From Halobacillus_A sp043497005 (lineage in GTDB: Bacteria; Bacillota; Bacilli; Bacillales; Halobacillaceae), in NCBI RefSeq assembly GCF_043497005.1, contig NZ_JBIEKE010000001.1:1426001-1490000 (forward strand): a stretch of 64,000 nucleotides of DNA. Reading direction: 5' to 3'. Each line of letters opens with the position of its first letter. Position 1 is the first letter of the stretch. A program made the translations under genes and the position numbers. Shown here piece by piece: positions 14,987-23,174 of this stretch. The notes beneath the pieces were generated by a model. It saw only the letters and a program-made list of their open reading frames with translations, ran no database searches and was not told the DNA's origin.

Positions 14987-17365
14987 GTGGAACAGCAAAT
15001 TTCTCTACCTATTGAGGGAATGACATGTTCAGCGTGCTCCTCACGAATTGAGAAAGTATTAAACAAAATGGATGGAGTCACAGCCCAGGTTAATTTAGCT
15101 ATTGAAAGAGCTGAAGTAAAGTATGATGACCAACACGTAAGTTTAAATGAAGTAGTCCAAGAGATAGAGCGGATAGGATATAACGTGGCTGAAGCAAAAG
15201 AAGAGTTTAACGTGTCAGGCATGACGTGTGCAGCATGTTCTTCTCGTATTGAAAAGGTCCTTCAAAAAACCCCGGGCATAAAAACAGCTTCAGTCAACTT
15301 AGCGAATGAAACGGCTAATGTGTCTTTTACCGAAGGCATGGTTAATACTGACTCTATTATTAATAAGGTTAACCAGCTTGGTTACGAAGCGAATGTTAGG
15401 GAAAGTGAAGAACTTTCTAATCAACGAAAAGTAGATGAATTAGTTCGCAAAAAGAAATATTTAGCAGCTTCAACGATACTTTCCTTTCCGCTTCTTTTAA
15501 CCATGCTAGATCACCTATTAGGTATCTCGTTACCTATGATATTTATGAACCCTTGGTTCCAATTTGCACTAGCTACTCCTGTGCAATTTGTAATCGGCTG
15601 GCAGTTTTATCGCGGGGCTTACCATACCCTTAAGAACAAAAGCGCGAATATGGATGTATTAATAGCTTTAGGCACAAGCGCAGCCTATTTTTACAGCTTA
15701 AGTGAAGCTATTAGGTTCAGTACGGGGGCCACTGAGGAAGTCCATTTGTATTTTGAAACAAGTGCCATTTTAATTACTTTAGTGTTACTAGGAAAGTATT
15801 TTGAAACGAGAGCTAAAGGAAGAACAACACAAGCTATATCCGCCTTACTTAATTTACAGGCTAAAGAAGCAACTGTGTTACGAAATGGAGAGGAAACAAC
15901 TATACCTCTAAAAGAAGTAGAGGTGGAGGATATCGTAATCGTAAGACCAGGTGAAAAAATTCCAGTAGATGGTGTCGTCGTCAGTGGAGAAACCCACGTT
16001 GATGAATCTATGATAACTGGTGAATCTATGCCTGTATCTAAACAAGTGGGCGAAGAAGTAATAGGTGCCACCTTGAATAAAAATGGTTCTATACAAATAA
16101 AAGCTACAAAAGTAGGGAAGGATACAGCTTTAGCCTCTATCGTAAAAGTGGTCGAAGATGCTCAAGGTTCTAAAGCTCCTATACAACGGATGGCTGATGT
16201 CATTTCAGGCTATTTTGTACCCATTGTTGTAGCCATTGCCATGATTACTTTTATAGTGTGGATTAGTTTTATTGTTCCTGGTTCAATGGCTTCAGCACTT
16301 GTGGCTTCTATAGCAGTATTAGTAATTGCTTGTCCTTGTGCTCTAGGGTTAGCAACCCCCACTTCAATTATGGTAGGAACAGGTAAAGGAGCGGAAATGG
16401 GTATTTTATTTAAGGGCGGTGAATACTTGGAGAGAGCCCAAAATGTGAATACTGTAGTATTTGATAAAACAGGTACAATAACCAATGGTAAACCTGAAGT
16501 CACTGACTTTACGGCAGATATAGAGACATTATCTTTAGTTGTAAGTGCCGAAAAACGATCAGAACATCCACTTGCAGAAGCGATTACTAAATATGGCCAT
16601 CAGAAACAAGCGATTATTTATGATGTAAGTAAATTTACAGCTATAACAGGGCAAGGTTTAAAAGCCGATGTCGATCAAAAATCGATAATAATTGGAAATA
16701 GGAAGTTATTTAATGAGCAAAGTGTGGAATACACCCAATATGAAAGCCAAATGACTGATTTAGAAAATGAGGGAAAAACCGTAATGCTTATAGGCGTTAA
16801 CGGCAAAGTAAAAGGATTACTTGCTGTTATGGACACCATTAAGGAGTCTGCCAAGCATGCTTTAAATCAACTTAAAGAGCAGGGGAATCAGTTAATATTA
16901 CTCACAGGTGATAATCAGCGCGCGGCACGTCACATTGCTACTCAAGCTGGAATAGATAATGTAATTGCTGAAGTGCTTCCCGAACAAAAAGCTGAAGAGA
17001 TTGAAAAACTTCGTAAAGAAGGTTATGTGGTAGCCATGGTTGGAGATGGAATAAACGATGCTCCCGCTTTAGCTATCAGTGACTTAGGAATAGCAATCGG
17101 CACAGGTACAGATGTAGCTATCGAAGCAGCTGATTTAACGATCCTGAGGGGAGATTTAGAACTTATCCCTAAAGCATTTGAACTAAGCAGGAAAACGATG
17201 AAGAACATACGTCAAAACTTGTTTTGGGCACTTGCTTATAATACAGCCGGGATTCCGGTAGCAGCTTTAGGGTTGCTTGCTCCATGGATTGCAGGAGCAG
17301 CGATGGCTTTCAGTTCGGTTAGTGTAGTTTCTAATTCATTAAGATTGAAAAATCTAAAATTGTAA
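14987..17365 (+). CDS. copA: Copper-exporting P1B-type ATPase CopA
   Basis: This 792-residue membrane ATPase exports Cu(I). Two N-terminal metal-binding domains have GMTCSAC (Cys14, Cys17) and GMTCAAC (Cys81, Cys84). Eight membrane segments are expected, with the transport-site CPC motif in IACPCALGLATP (about 448-459). DKTGT (phosphorylated Asp about 492) and GDGINDAP (about 685-692) mark the catalytic domains. GTG start with an AAGGGGTGAT site. The length is standard, with no damage seen. It is co-transcribed with csoR and copZ, and the chaperone CopZ would hand copper to it. Confidence 0.97.
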   Translation: MEQQISLPIEGMTCSACSSRIEKVLNKMDGVTAQVNLAIERAEVKYDDQHVSLNEVVQEIERIGYNVAEAKEEFNVSGMTCAACSSRIEKVLQKTPGIKTASVNLANETANVSFTEGMVNTDSIINKVNQLGYEANVRESEELSNQRKVDELVRKKKYLAASTILSFPLLLTMLDHLLGISLPMIFMNPWFQFALATPVQFVIGWQFYRGAYHTLKNKSANMDVLIALGTSAAYFYSLSEAIRFSTGATEEVHLYFETSAILITLVLLGKYFETRAKGRTTQAISALLNLQAKEATVLRNGEETTIPLKEVEVEDIVIVRPGEKIPVDGVVVSGETHVDESMITGESMPVSKQVGEEVIGATLNKNGSIQIKATKVGKDTALASIVKVVEDAQGSKAPIQRMADVISGYFVPIVVAIAMITFIVWISFIVPGSMASALVASIAVLVIACPCALGLATPTSIMVGTGKGAEMGILFKGGEYLERAQNVNTVVFDKTGTITNGKPEVTDFTADIETLSLVVSAEKRSEHPLAEAITKYGHQKQAIIYDVSKFTAITGQGLKADVDQKSIIIGNRKLFNEQSVEYTQYESQMTDLENEGKTVMLIGVNGKVKGLLAVMDTIKESAKHALNQLKEQGNQLILLTGDNQRAARHIATQAGIDNVIAEVLPEQKAEEIEKLRKEGYVVAMVGDGINDAPALAISDLGIAIGTGTDVAIEAADLTILRGDLELIPKAFELSRKTMKNIRQNLFWALAYNTAGIPVAALGLLAPWIAGAAMAFSSVSVVSNSLRLKNLKL

Positions 17366-17384
17366 TAGAAAGGTGATGTTTTAA

Positions 17385-17591
17385 ATGGAATTGACATTAG
17401 AAGTAAATGGTATGAGTTGTGGACACTGTGAGAAATCAGTAAAAGATGCTCTAAACGCTTTAGAGGGTGTTCATGGAGTGAGTGTAGATCTTACGAGCGG
17501 AAAAGTAGGTGTGGCTTTTGATGAAGCGTATGTTACTAAAAGTATGATGAAAGAAGCTATTGAAGCCCAAGGTTATGAACCTGTGGGTTAA
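17385..17591 (+). CDS. copZ: Copper chaperone CopZ
   Basis: This 68-residue heavy-metal-associated domain protein has the Cu(I)-binding motif GMSCGHC (Cys12, Cys15) and the ferredoxin-like beta-alpha-beta fold, full length for the family. It ferries Cu(I) to CopA and CsoR. It starts 20 bases after copA with AGGTGAT as ribosome site and ends the operon before a strong bidirectional terminator. Confidence 0.95.
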   Translation: MELTLEVNGMSCGHCEKSVKDALNALEGVHGVSVDLTSGKVGVAFDEAYVTKSMMKEAIEAQGYEPVG

Positions 17592-17600
17592 TAAGAAAGA

Positions 17601-17634
17601 AAAGACCCAATTCGAATTTGCGAATTGGGTCTTT
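17601..17634. terminator. Bidirectional terminator between copZ and coat gene
   Basis: AAAGACCCAATTCG (17601-17614) pairs perfectly with CGAATTGGGTCTTT (17621-17634). It serves both converging transcripts. Confidence 0.85.
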
Positions 17635-17638
17635 GTTC

Positions 17639-17974
17639 TTATTGAACACTGTAAGGAAGCTGATTTTTATAACCAGAAAACTGTTGATAAGAATTCTGAA
17701 CCTTCGTTTGTTCTGCTTGTTCAAGAGCATACCATCCGTTTTTAAACATTAGATTGTAAAGATTTCGCTGACAATCCTGTGTTTCTTTAAAGATTGTAGC
17801 TAGTTCTTGATACAAAGTCTGGTTACTTGCTTCATTAAGGGCAATATTGTAGGCGCCTGTCATGTACTTTTCAGTGGTTAATAAATCATTGACGAAGTCT
17901 CGCTCATTCATCTGAGGCGTTTTTGGAATCTGAGTTTCAGGATTTTGAATTTTATTCTGCTGATTTTGCTGCAC
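17639..17974 (-). CDS. Spore coat protein, CotF-like
   Basis: This 111-residue protein has a Gln/Asn-rich start (MQQNQQNKIQNP) and the ferritin-like two-helix CotF domain (MNERDFVNDLLTTEKYMTGAYNIALNEA...). It probably localises in the spore coat. The GTG at 17974 is chosen because AAGGAG lies just before it; the upstream in-frame GTG overlaps that site. It is paired with a similar smaller gene upstream, 12 bases away. The pair sits at the position of B. subtilis yusN, next to fadM. Confidence 0.82.
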   Translation of the reverse strand: MQQNQQNKIQNPETQIPKTPQMNERDFVNDLLTTEKYMTGAYNIALNEASNQTLYQELATIFKETQDCQRNLYNLMFKNGWYALEQAEQTKVQNSYQQFSGYKNQLPYSVQ

Positions 17975-17986
17975 AAAGAACACTCC

Positions 17987-18250
17987 TTAATTCATTTTTT
18001 GTGGGCTTGTATTTAAATGTTCTAAAATTTTGTTGTAATGACGCTGATGCATTTGCCCAGCGTCCTCTAGTGCCTGCTGCAGTTCAGGGGTCTGACACTG
18101 TTCAGCAAAAAAATGAGCTTTTTTACAAGCGTTCAAGTTCCAAGAAAGCATATCTGTAATATAAAGCTGGTCCTTAGTACTAACGATTTCAGGAACTTGT
18201 TCCATAGGTTGGGAACCCTGCACATTAGGGTTTGTGTTCTGCTGTTGCAT
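17987..18250 (-). CDS. Spore coat-like protein (YusN/CotF family)
   Basis: This 87-residue protein has a Gln/Asn-rich start (MQQQNTNPNVQG) and a helical CotF-like domain (TKDQLYITDMLSWNLNACKKAHFFAEQC). The start is the ATG at 18250 behind AAAAAAGGAGG; a longer frame upstream has no ribosome site. It is related in layout to the gene that follows, suggesting an old tandem duplication. Expression during sporulation is inferred from family and from the promoter-like CATATTA upstream. Confidence 0.75.
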   Translation of the reverse strand: MQQQNTNPNVQGSQPMEQVPEIVSTKDQLYITDMLSWNLNACKKAHFFAEQCQTPELQQALEDAGQMHQRHYNKILEHLNTSPQKMN

Positions 18251-18280
18251 ATGTTCGTCCTCCTTTTTTAAATTCACTTT

Positions 18281-18308
18281 TAATATGCCCGAATATCTGT
18301 CATATATG
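18281..18308 (-). promoter_or_regulatory. Possible sporulation-sigma promoter of coat genes
   Basis: On the minus strand CATATA (18308-18303) and CATATTA (18287-18281) are spaced 15 bases apart, resembling sigma-F/sigma-G-type -35/-10 elements. The match is loose. Confidence 0.35.
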
Positions 18309-18469
18309 TTAGAAATAACAAGTTTAGAAGAGGTTAATTCATGCGAAGTTGTACCCAATTTTGTAAACTGGTGATAAAATATAATTGTGTTATCGCTTAC
18401 AATACAAAAATTAGAATGGAAGTGTCAAAAGTATAGAGAATTTAATATTTTCTTGGGGGTAGGGGTTTG

Positions 18470-19387
18470 ATGGAACAAATTTTAAGGAACTTCTTCTTAT
18501 TTTTATCTAAAAATAAATTTTTCACGAAGCTGGCCAGACGATATGGGTTACGGTTTGGTGCCGGACGCTTTGTAGCCGGGGAAACGATACCTAATGCTGT
18601 AAATACGATACAAAAGTTAAATAATCAGGGAATGAGCGTCACTATAGATCACTTAGGGGAATTCATTGATACAGAAAAAGAAGCTCGAGAAGCTGCAGAT
18701 GAATGTATAGAAGCTGTTAAAGCTATTGCTGAGCATAAACTGGATTCCCAGCTATCCCTAAAGTTAACATCTATGGGGTTAGACATCTCCAATGAACTGG
18801 CTCTAGATAACATGAAGAGAATATTACGAGTGGCTGAAGAAAGAGATGTCTTTATAACGATTGACATGGAAGACTTTGAAAGATGTCAAAAGACCCTTAG
18901 ATTGTTTAAAGAACTGCGAACGGAATATAACAATATAGGTACTGTTATTCAATCTTACTTATATCGAGCAGTAGAAGATATTGAAGATTTAAATCAGTAC
19001 AACCCTAATTTAAGACTTGTAAAAGGAGCCTATAAAGAGTCACCTAAAGTAGCTTTTCCAGATAAAAAAGATGTGGATGAGAATTATAAAAAGATTATAA
19101 AACTTCACTTACTTAACGGAAATTATACAGCTGTAGCTACTCATGACGATGCCATGATTGAGTACACTTTAAAGATTGTTCAAGAGCATAATATTCCATT
19201 AGATCAATTTGAGTTTCAAATGTTATATGGTATCCGAGTGGAGCGGCAGGAGGAATTAGTGAAAGAAGGTTATAAAATGAGAGTTTATGTGCCTTATGGT
19301 ACGGACTGGTATGGTTATTTTATGAGACGTTTAGCGGAACGACCGGCGAATGTAGCGTTTGTATTAAAAGGTGTTGTTGGAAAATAA
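18470..19387 (+). CDS. fadM: Proline dehydrogenase FadM
   Basis: This 305-residue flavoprotein of the PutA-type proline dehydrogenase family has a TIM-barrel with LSLKLTSMGLDIS, TIDMEDFERCQKTL, LRLVKGAYKES, ATHDDAMI and the C-terminal QMLYGIRVERQEELVKEGYKMRVYVPYG..WYGYFMRRLAERPAN, which hold FAD- and proline-binding residues. It oxidises proline to pyrroline-5-carboxylate. The name follows B. subtilis fadM, which occupies the same position before fadNAE. The ATG at 18470 is used; a TTG directly before it is an alternative. An intrinsic terminator follows, so it is not obligatorily cotranscribed with fadN. Confidence 0.92.
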   Translation: MEQILRNFFLFLSKNKFFTKLARRYGLRFGAGRFVAGETIPNAVNTIQKLNNQGMSVTIDHLGEFIDTEKEAREAADECIEAVKAIAEHKLDSQLSLKLTSMGLDISNELALDNMKRILRVAEERDVFITIDMEDFERCQKTLRLFKELRTEYNNIGTVIQSYLYRAVEDIEDLNQYNPNLRLVKGAYKESPKVAFPDKKDVDENYKKIIKLHLLNGNYTAVATHDDAMIEYTLKIVQEHNIPLDQFEFQMLYGIRVERQEELVKEGYKMRVYVPYGTDWYGYFMRRLAERPANVAFVLKGVVGK

Positions 19388-19430
19388 TCAAGTACGTCGG
19401 ACGAGGGTCTGACATACTTGATTTCTTTTT
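19387..19430 (+). terminator. Terminator after fadM
   Basis: ATCAAGTA..GTC pairs with GAC..TACTTGAT, followed by TTCTTTTTATTTTT. Confidence 0.75.
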
Positions 19431-19434
19431 ATTT

Positions 19435-19450
19435 TTGAAAACGATTGCGA
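19435..19450. promoter_or_regulatory. Catabolite-responsive element (cre) candidate
   Basis: TTGAAAACGATTGCGA closely follows the CcpA-binding consensus (TGNAANCGNTNNC). It would make fatty-acid degradation sensitive to glucose. Confidence 0.6.
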
Positions 19451-19521
19451 AATATCAGAATATAATTTATAGTAGAAATAGATACCACTATTTGCACCAA
19501 AATATTTTTTTACCTTTAAAA

Positions 19522-19539
19522 TGAATGAGTATTCATTCA
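19522..19539. promoter_or_regulatory. FadR-binding site upstream of fadN
   Basis: TGAATGAGTATTCATTCA matches the Bacillus FadR (TetR-family) operator TGAATGAnTAnTCATTCA. It lies 22 bases before the fadN start, so long-chain acyl-CoA should derepress fadNAE. Confidence 0.92.
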
Positions 19540-19561
19540 AAATGAGATAGGGGGATAAAAC

Positions 19562-21961
19562 ATGAACCAGAAAATCAAGCGTGCTGCAGTGTTAGGCTCT
19601 GGAGTTATGGGGGCTGGTATTGCTGCTCACTTGGCGAATGTCGGAATACCAACTTTGATGTTAGACATTGTACCTCGTGAACTTACGAATGCTGAAAAAG
19701 ATAAAGGACTGACACTTGAAGATTCAGTAGTTAGAAATAAAATAGCTGCTCAAAATAAAGCAGCTTTAAAAAAACATAAACCTTCACCTTTAACTAGTCA
19801 GAAGAACTTGGATTTAATTCAAGTGGGAAACTTCACGGACGATATGGAAAAGTTGAGTGAAGTAGATTGGGTGATCGAAGTTGTCGTTGAGAATTTAGAA
19901 GTGAAAAAAAAGGTTCTTGCTCAAGTAGATCAGCATCGTAAGCAGGGAAGTATTATTAGCTCAAATACTTCTGGAATATCTATAGAAGCGATGTCAGAAG
20001 ATTGCAGTGAAGATTTACGTAAACACTTTTTAGGCACTCACTTTTTTAATCCGCCACGCTACCTGAAATTATTAGAAGTCATTCCAACGAAAGATACGGA
20101 TCAAGATGTACTTAAGTTTATGAAGGAGTTCGGTGAAGATACGCTAGGTAAAGGTGTAGTGGAAGCCAAAGATACCCCTAACTTTATTGCGAATCGTATA
20201 GGTACTTATGGACTTCTCATAACCGTTCAGAAAATGCTTAAGGGCGGTTATAGTGTAGGTGAGGTTGATTCTGTGACGGGTCCTTTAATAGGACGCCCGA
20301 AAAGCGCAACGTTTCGTACCCTTGATGTAGTTGGGTTAGATACGTTTATACATGTGGCAAAAAATGTTTATGATCAAGTAGAAGGAGCCGAAAAGAATGC
20401 ATTTGAAGTTCCAGATTTTATGAAAACAATGCAGGAAAACGGGTGGTTAGGAGCTAAAAGCGGCCAGGGATTTTTCTTAAAGAAAAAAGGGGAAAGCGGA
20501 AGCAGGATTTTACAGTTAAACCCTGACACCTTAGATTACGAACCGAGTGAAAAGCTTAAATCAAAAGCTGTTGAACTTGCAAAACAAGAAAAAGGTTCGA
20601 AACGCAAGTTAAAAGCTCTGGTAACTGCAAAAGGAGATCGAGCTGGAGACTTTATATGGTCTGTAGTTAAACCTGTTCTTATCTATTCTGCAGAACTGCT
20701 TAATGAAATAGCTGATGATATCCCTTCTATTGATGAAGCAATGAGGTGGGGGTTTGGATGGGAGTTAGGTCCTTTTGAAATGTGGGATGCCATAGGTGTT
20801 AGAGCATCTGTAGAACGCATGAAAGAAGAAGGGGATACCATTCCTGACTGGGTCAATAACATGCTCGATAATGGTATGGAAACATTCTACAAACAAGAAA
20901 ATGGAACCGTTTACTATTATGATAACGGCAGCTATGAGCCTCAACAATTTAATCGTAAAAATATAAATATTAAACGATTAAAAGAAACAAAAAAAGTAGT
21001 TAAGAAAAACGCAGGTGCCAGCTTAATTGACTTAGGGGATGGGGTAGCTGGACTTGAATTCCACTCCCAAAGTAATGCGATAGGGTTAGATATTATACAG
21101 ATGATTAATCATTCGATTGATGAAGTAGACAACAATTTTGAAGGGTTGGTTATTGGCAACCAAGGAAAGAACTTCTGTGTTGGGGCAAATCTTGGAATGA
21201 TCTTAATGGAAGCACAAGATTTTAATTTCTTTGAAATAGAAATGGTTGTTAAACACTTTCAAGATGCGATGATGCGTTTAAAATACTCTGATAAGCCAGT
21301 AGTAACTGCTCCATTTGCAATGACGCTTGGCGGTGGAGCAGAAGTTTGTTTACCTTCTTCAGCCATTCAAGCTTCTTCAGAAACTTATATGGGACTTGTG
21401 GAAGCCGGGGTTGGTCTGATACCTGGTGGTGGAGGTAATAAAGAACTATACATTAAACATTTAAGAAACATTCCTGAGGGAGTAGACTTTGATCTTCAGA
21501 AAATATCCAACAGCGTCTTTGAAAAAATAGCTATGGCTAATGTTTCAACTTCTGCAGAAGAAGCTAAGGAAAATGGATTCCTGGATCGTCAGGATGCCAT
21601 AAGTATGAATCAAGATCACCTGCTGCACGATGCAAAACAAAAAGTGCTTGGTTTAGCTAGGTCAGGATATCAAGCTCCAAAAAGGACAAAGATACCTGTG
21701 GTGGGAGAGCAAGGCTACGCTACCATGCTGCTGGGTGCTAAGTCGTTAGCTCTTAGCGGTCATGCAAGCGAACATGATTTGAAAATTGCTGAAAAGTTAG
21801 CTTTTGTGCTTGCAGGAGGTCGTGTGAAAGAGGGTACGTTTGTTGATGAACAATATTTATTAGATTTAGAAAGAGAAGCTTTCTTAAGTCTAGTTGGTGA
21901 AGGAAAGACACAGCAGCGGATGCAGCACATGTTAATGAAAGGGAAACCACTACGTAACTAA
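19562..21961 (+). CDS. fadN: 3-hydroxyacyl-CoA dehydrogenase/enoyl-CoA hydratase FadN
   Basis: This 799-residue bifunctional beta-oxidation enzyme has an N-terminal NAD-binding domain with GSGVMGAGIA (13-22) and the hydroxyacyl-CoA dehydrogenase signature around FLGTHFFNPPRYLKLLEVI. The C-terminal half (about 480-680) is a crotonase-type hydratase with GKNFCVGANLG and the oxyanion-hole segment TLGGGAEVCL, plus GLVEAGVGLIPGGGG with the catalytic Glu. Dehydrogenase precedes hydratase, the order typical of FadN/YusL. It is the first gene of fadNAE, behind the FadR box. ATAGGGGG serves as ribosome site. Confidence 0.96.
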   Translation: MNQKIKRAAVLGSGVMGAGIAAHLANVGIPTLMLDIVPRELTNAEKDKGLTLEDSVVRNKIAAQNKAALKKHKPSPLTSQKNLDLIQVGNFTDDMEKLSEVDWVIEVVVENLEVKKKVLAQVDQHRKQGSIISSNTSGISIEAMSEDCSEDLRKHFLGTHFFNPPRYLKLLEVIPTKDTDQDVLKFMKEFGEDTLGKGVVEAKDTPNFIANRIGTYGLLITVQKMLKGGYSVGEVDSVTGPLIGRPKSATFRTLDVVGLDTFIHVAKNVYDQVEGAEKNAFEVPDFMKTMQENGWLGAKSGQGFFLKKKGESGSRILQLNPDTLDYEPSEKLKSKAVELAKQEKGSKRKLKALVTAKGDRAGDFIWSVVKPVLIYSAELLNEIADDIPSIDEAMRWGFGWELGPFEMWDAIGVRASVERMKEEGDTIPDWVNNMLDNGMETFYKQENGTVYYYDNGSYEPQQFNRKNINIKRLKETKKVVKKNAGASLIDLGDGVAGLEFHSQSNAIGLDIIQMINHSIDEVDNNFEGLVIGNQGKNFCVGANLGMILMEAQDFNFFEIEMVVKHFQDAMMRLKYSDKPVVTAPFAMTLGGGAEVCLPSSAIQASSETYMGLVEAGVGLIPGGGGNKELYIKHLRNIPEGVDFDLQKISNSVFEKIAMANVSTSAEEAKENGFLDRQDAISMNQDHLLHDAKQKVLGLARSGYQAPKRTKIPVVGEQGYATMLLGAKSLALSGHASEHDLKIAEKLAFVLAGGRVKEGTFVDEQYLLDLEREAFLSLVGEGKTQQRMQHMLMKGKPLRN

Positions 21962-21981
21962 TATCAAAAGGGGGAAAAATC

Positions 21982-23157
21982 GTGAAAGAAGCAGTCATTG
22001 TTGCAGGAGCTAGAACACCTGTAGGCAGAGCCAAAAAGGGATCTCTTGCGAATGCGCGGCCAGACGATCTAGCTGCCTTAACGATAAAAGAAACATTGAA
22101 ACGTGCTGGTAATTACGAAGGTAATATAGATGATGTCATTATTGGATGTGCGATGCCTGAAGCGGAACAAGGAATGAACATGGCTCGTAATATAGCTGGA
22201 TTAGCTGGACTCCATCATAAAGTTCCTGCTATTACGATAAACCGTTACTGTTCATCTGGGTTGCAAAGTATTGCTTACGCAGCAGAAAAGATTATGTTAG
22301 GTCATATTGACACAGCCATTGCTGGAGGAGCAGAATCTATGAGTCTTATCCCAATGGGAGGTCATGTGATCAAACCGAACGTTCAATTGGTTGAGAATGC
22401 CCCAGAGTACTACATGTCGATGGGGCATACAGCAGAAGAAGTTGCAAATCGTTTTAACATCTCAAGGCAGGATCAAGATGAATTTGCAGCACAAAGCCAC
22501 CAAAGAGCTGAAACCGCTATAAAAGAAGGCAGATTCGATGATGAAATTGTACCCGTTGAAGTAACAAATCGAATTGTAGGAAATGACAACAAAGTAAAAG
22601 AAGGATCTAAAGTTTTTTCTATGGATGAGGGAGTCAGGCCAGGAACGACCGTTGATGTATTAGCTAAATTAAAGCCAGCCTTTTCTGTTAAAGGGTCAGT
22701 GACGGCAGGTAACTCTTCTCAAATGAGTGACGGGGCTGCTTCTGTTCTTGTAATGGACCGTCAAAAAGCTGAAGCAAATAGTTTAATACCCTTAGTAAAA
22801 TTCCGGTCATTTGCTGTAGCTGGGGTAGAACCAGAAGTTATGGGTGTTGGCCCCATAGAAGCTGTACCCAAGGCTTTAAAAATGGCGGGCTTATCAATTG
22901 AAGATATAGGTTTATTTGAATTAAATGAAGCCTTTGCTTCTCAGTCTCTTCAAGTTATTCGTGAACTAGATTTAGATATGAACAAAGTAAACGTCAATGG
23001 TGGCGCAATTGCTTTAGGTCATCCACTTGGCTGCACGGGTACAAAATTGACGTTAAGTTTAATACACGAAATGAAACGAAGAAAAGAGCAGTTTGGGGTA
23101 GTGACAATGTGTATTGGCGGCGGTATGGGGGCTGCCGGTGTATTCGAATTAATTTAA
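21982..23157 (+). CDS. fadA: Acetyl-CoA C-acyltransferase (3-ketoacyl-CoA thiolase) FadA
   Basis: This 391-residue thiolase cleaves 3-ketoacyl-CoA in the last step of beta-oxidation. The nucleophile Cys90 is in NRYCSSGLQ, the proton-handling His in GGAIALGHPLGCTG, and the second Cys in CIGGGMGAAG near the end. GTG start behind GGGGGAAAAA. It lies 20 bases after fadN and 17 bases before fadE in one operon. Confidence 0.97.
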   Translation: MKEAVIVAGARTPVGRAKKGSLANARPDDLAALTIKETLKRAGNYEGNIDDVIIGCAMPEAEQGMNMARNIAGLAGLHHKVPAITINRYCSSGLQSIAYAAEKIMLGHIDTAIAGGAESMSLIPMGGHVIKPNVQLVENAPEYYMSMGHTAEEVANRFNISRQDQDEFAAQSHQRAETAIKEGRFDDEIVPVEVTNRIVGNDNKVKEGSKVFSMDEGVRPGTTVDVLAKLKPAFSVKGSVTAGNSSQMSDGAASVLVMDRQKAEANSLIPLVKFRSFAVAGVEPEVMGVGPIEAVPKALKMAGLSIEDIGLFELNEAFASQSLQVIRELDLDMNKVNVNGGAIALGHPLGCTGTKLTLSLIHEMKRRKEQFGVVTMCIGGGMGAAGVFELI

Positions 23158-23174
23158 ATGGGAGGAACGGAAAA

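Noticed and set aside
15691..16503. Several minus-strand frames opposite copA
   Set aside because: Shadows of a well-conserved gene, with no start signals.
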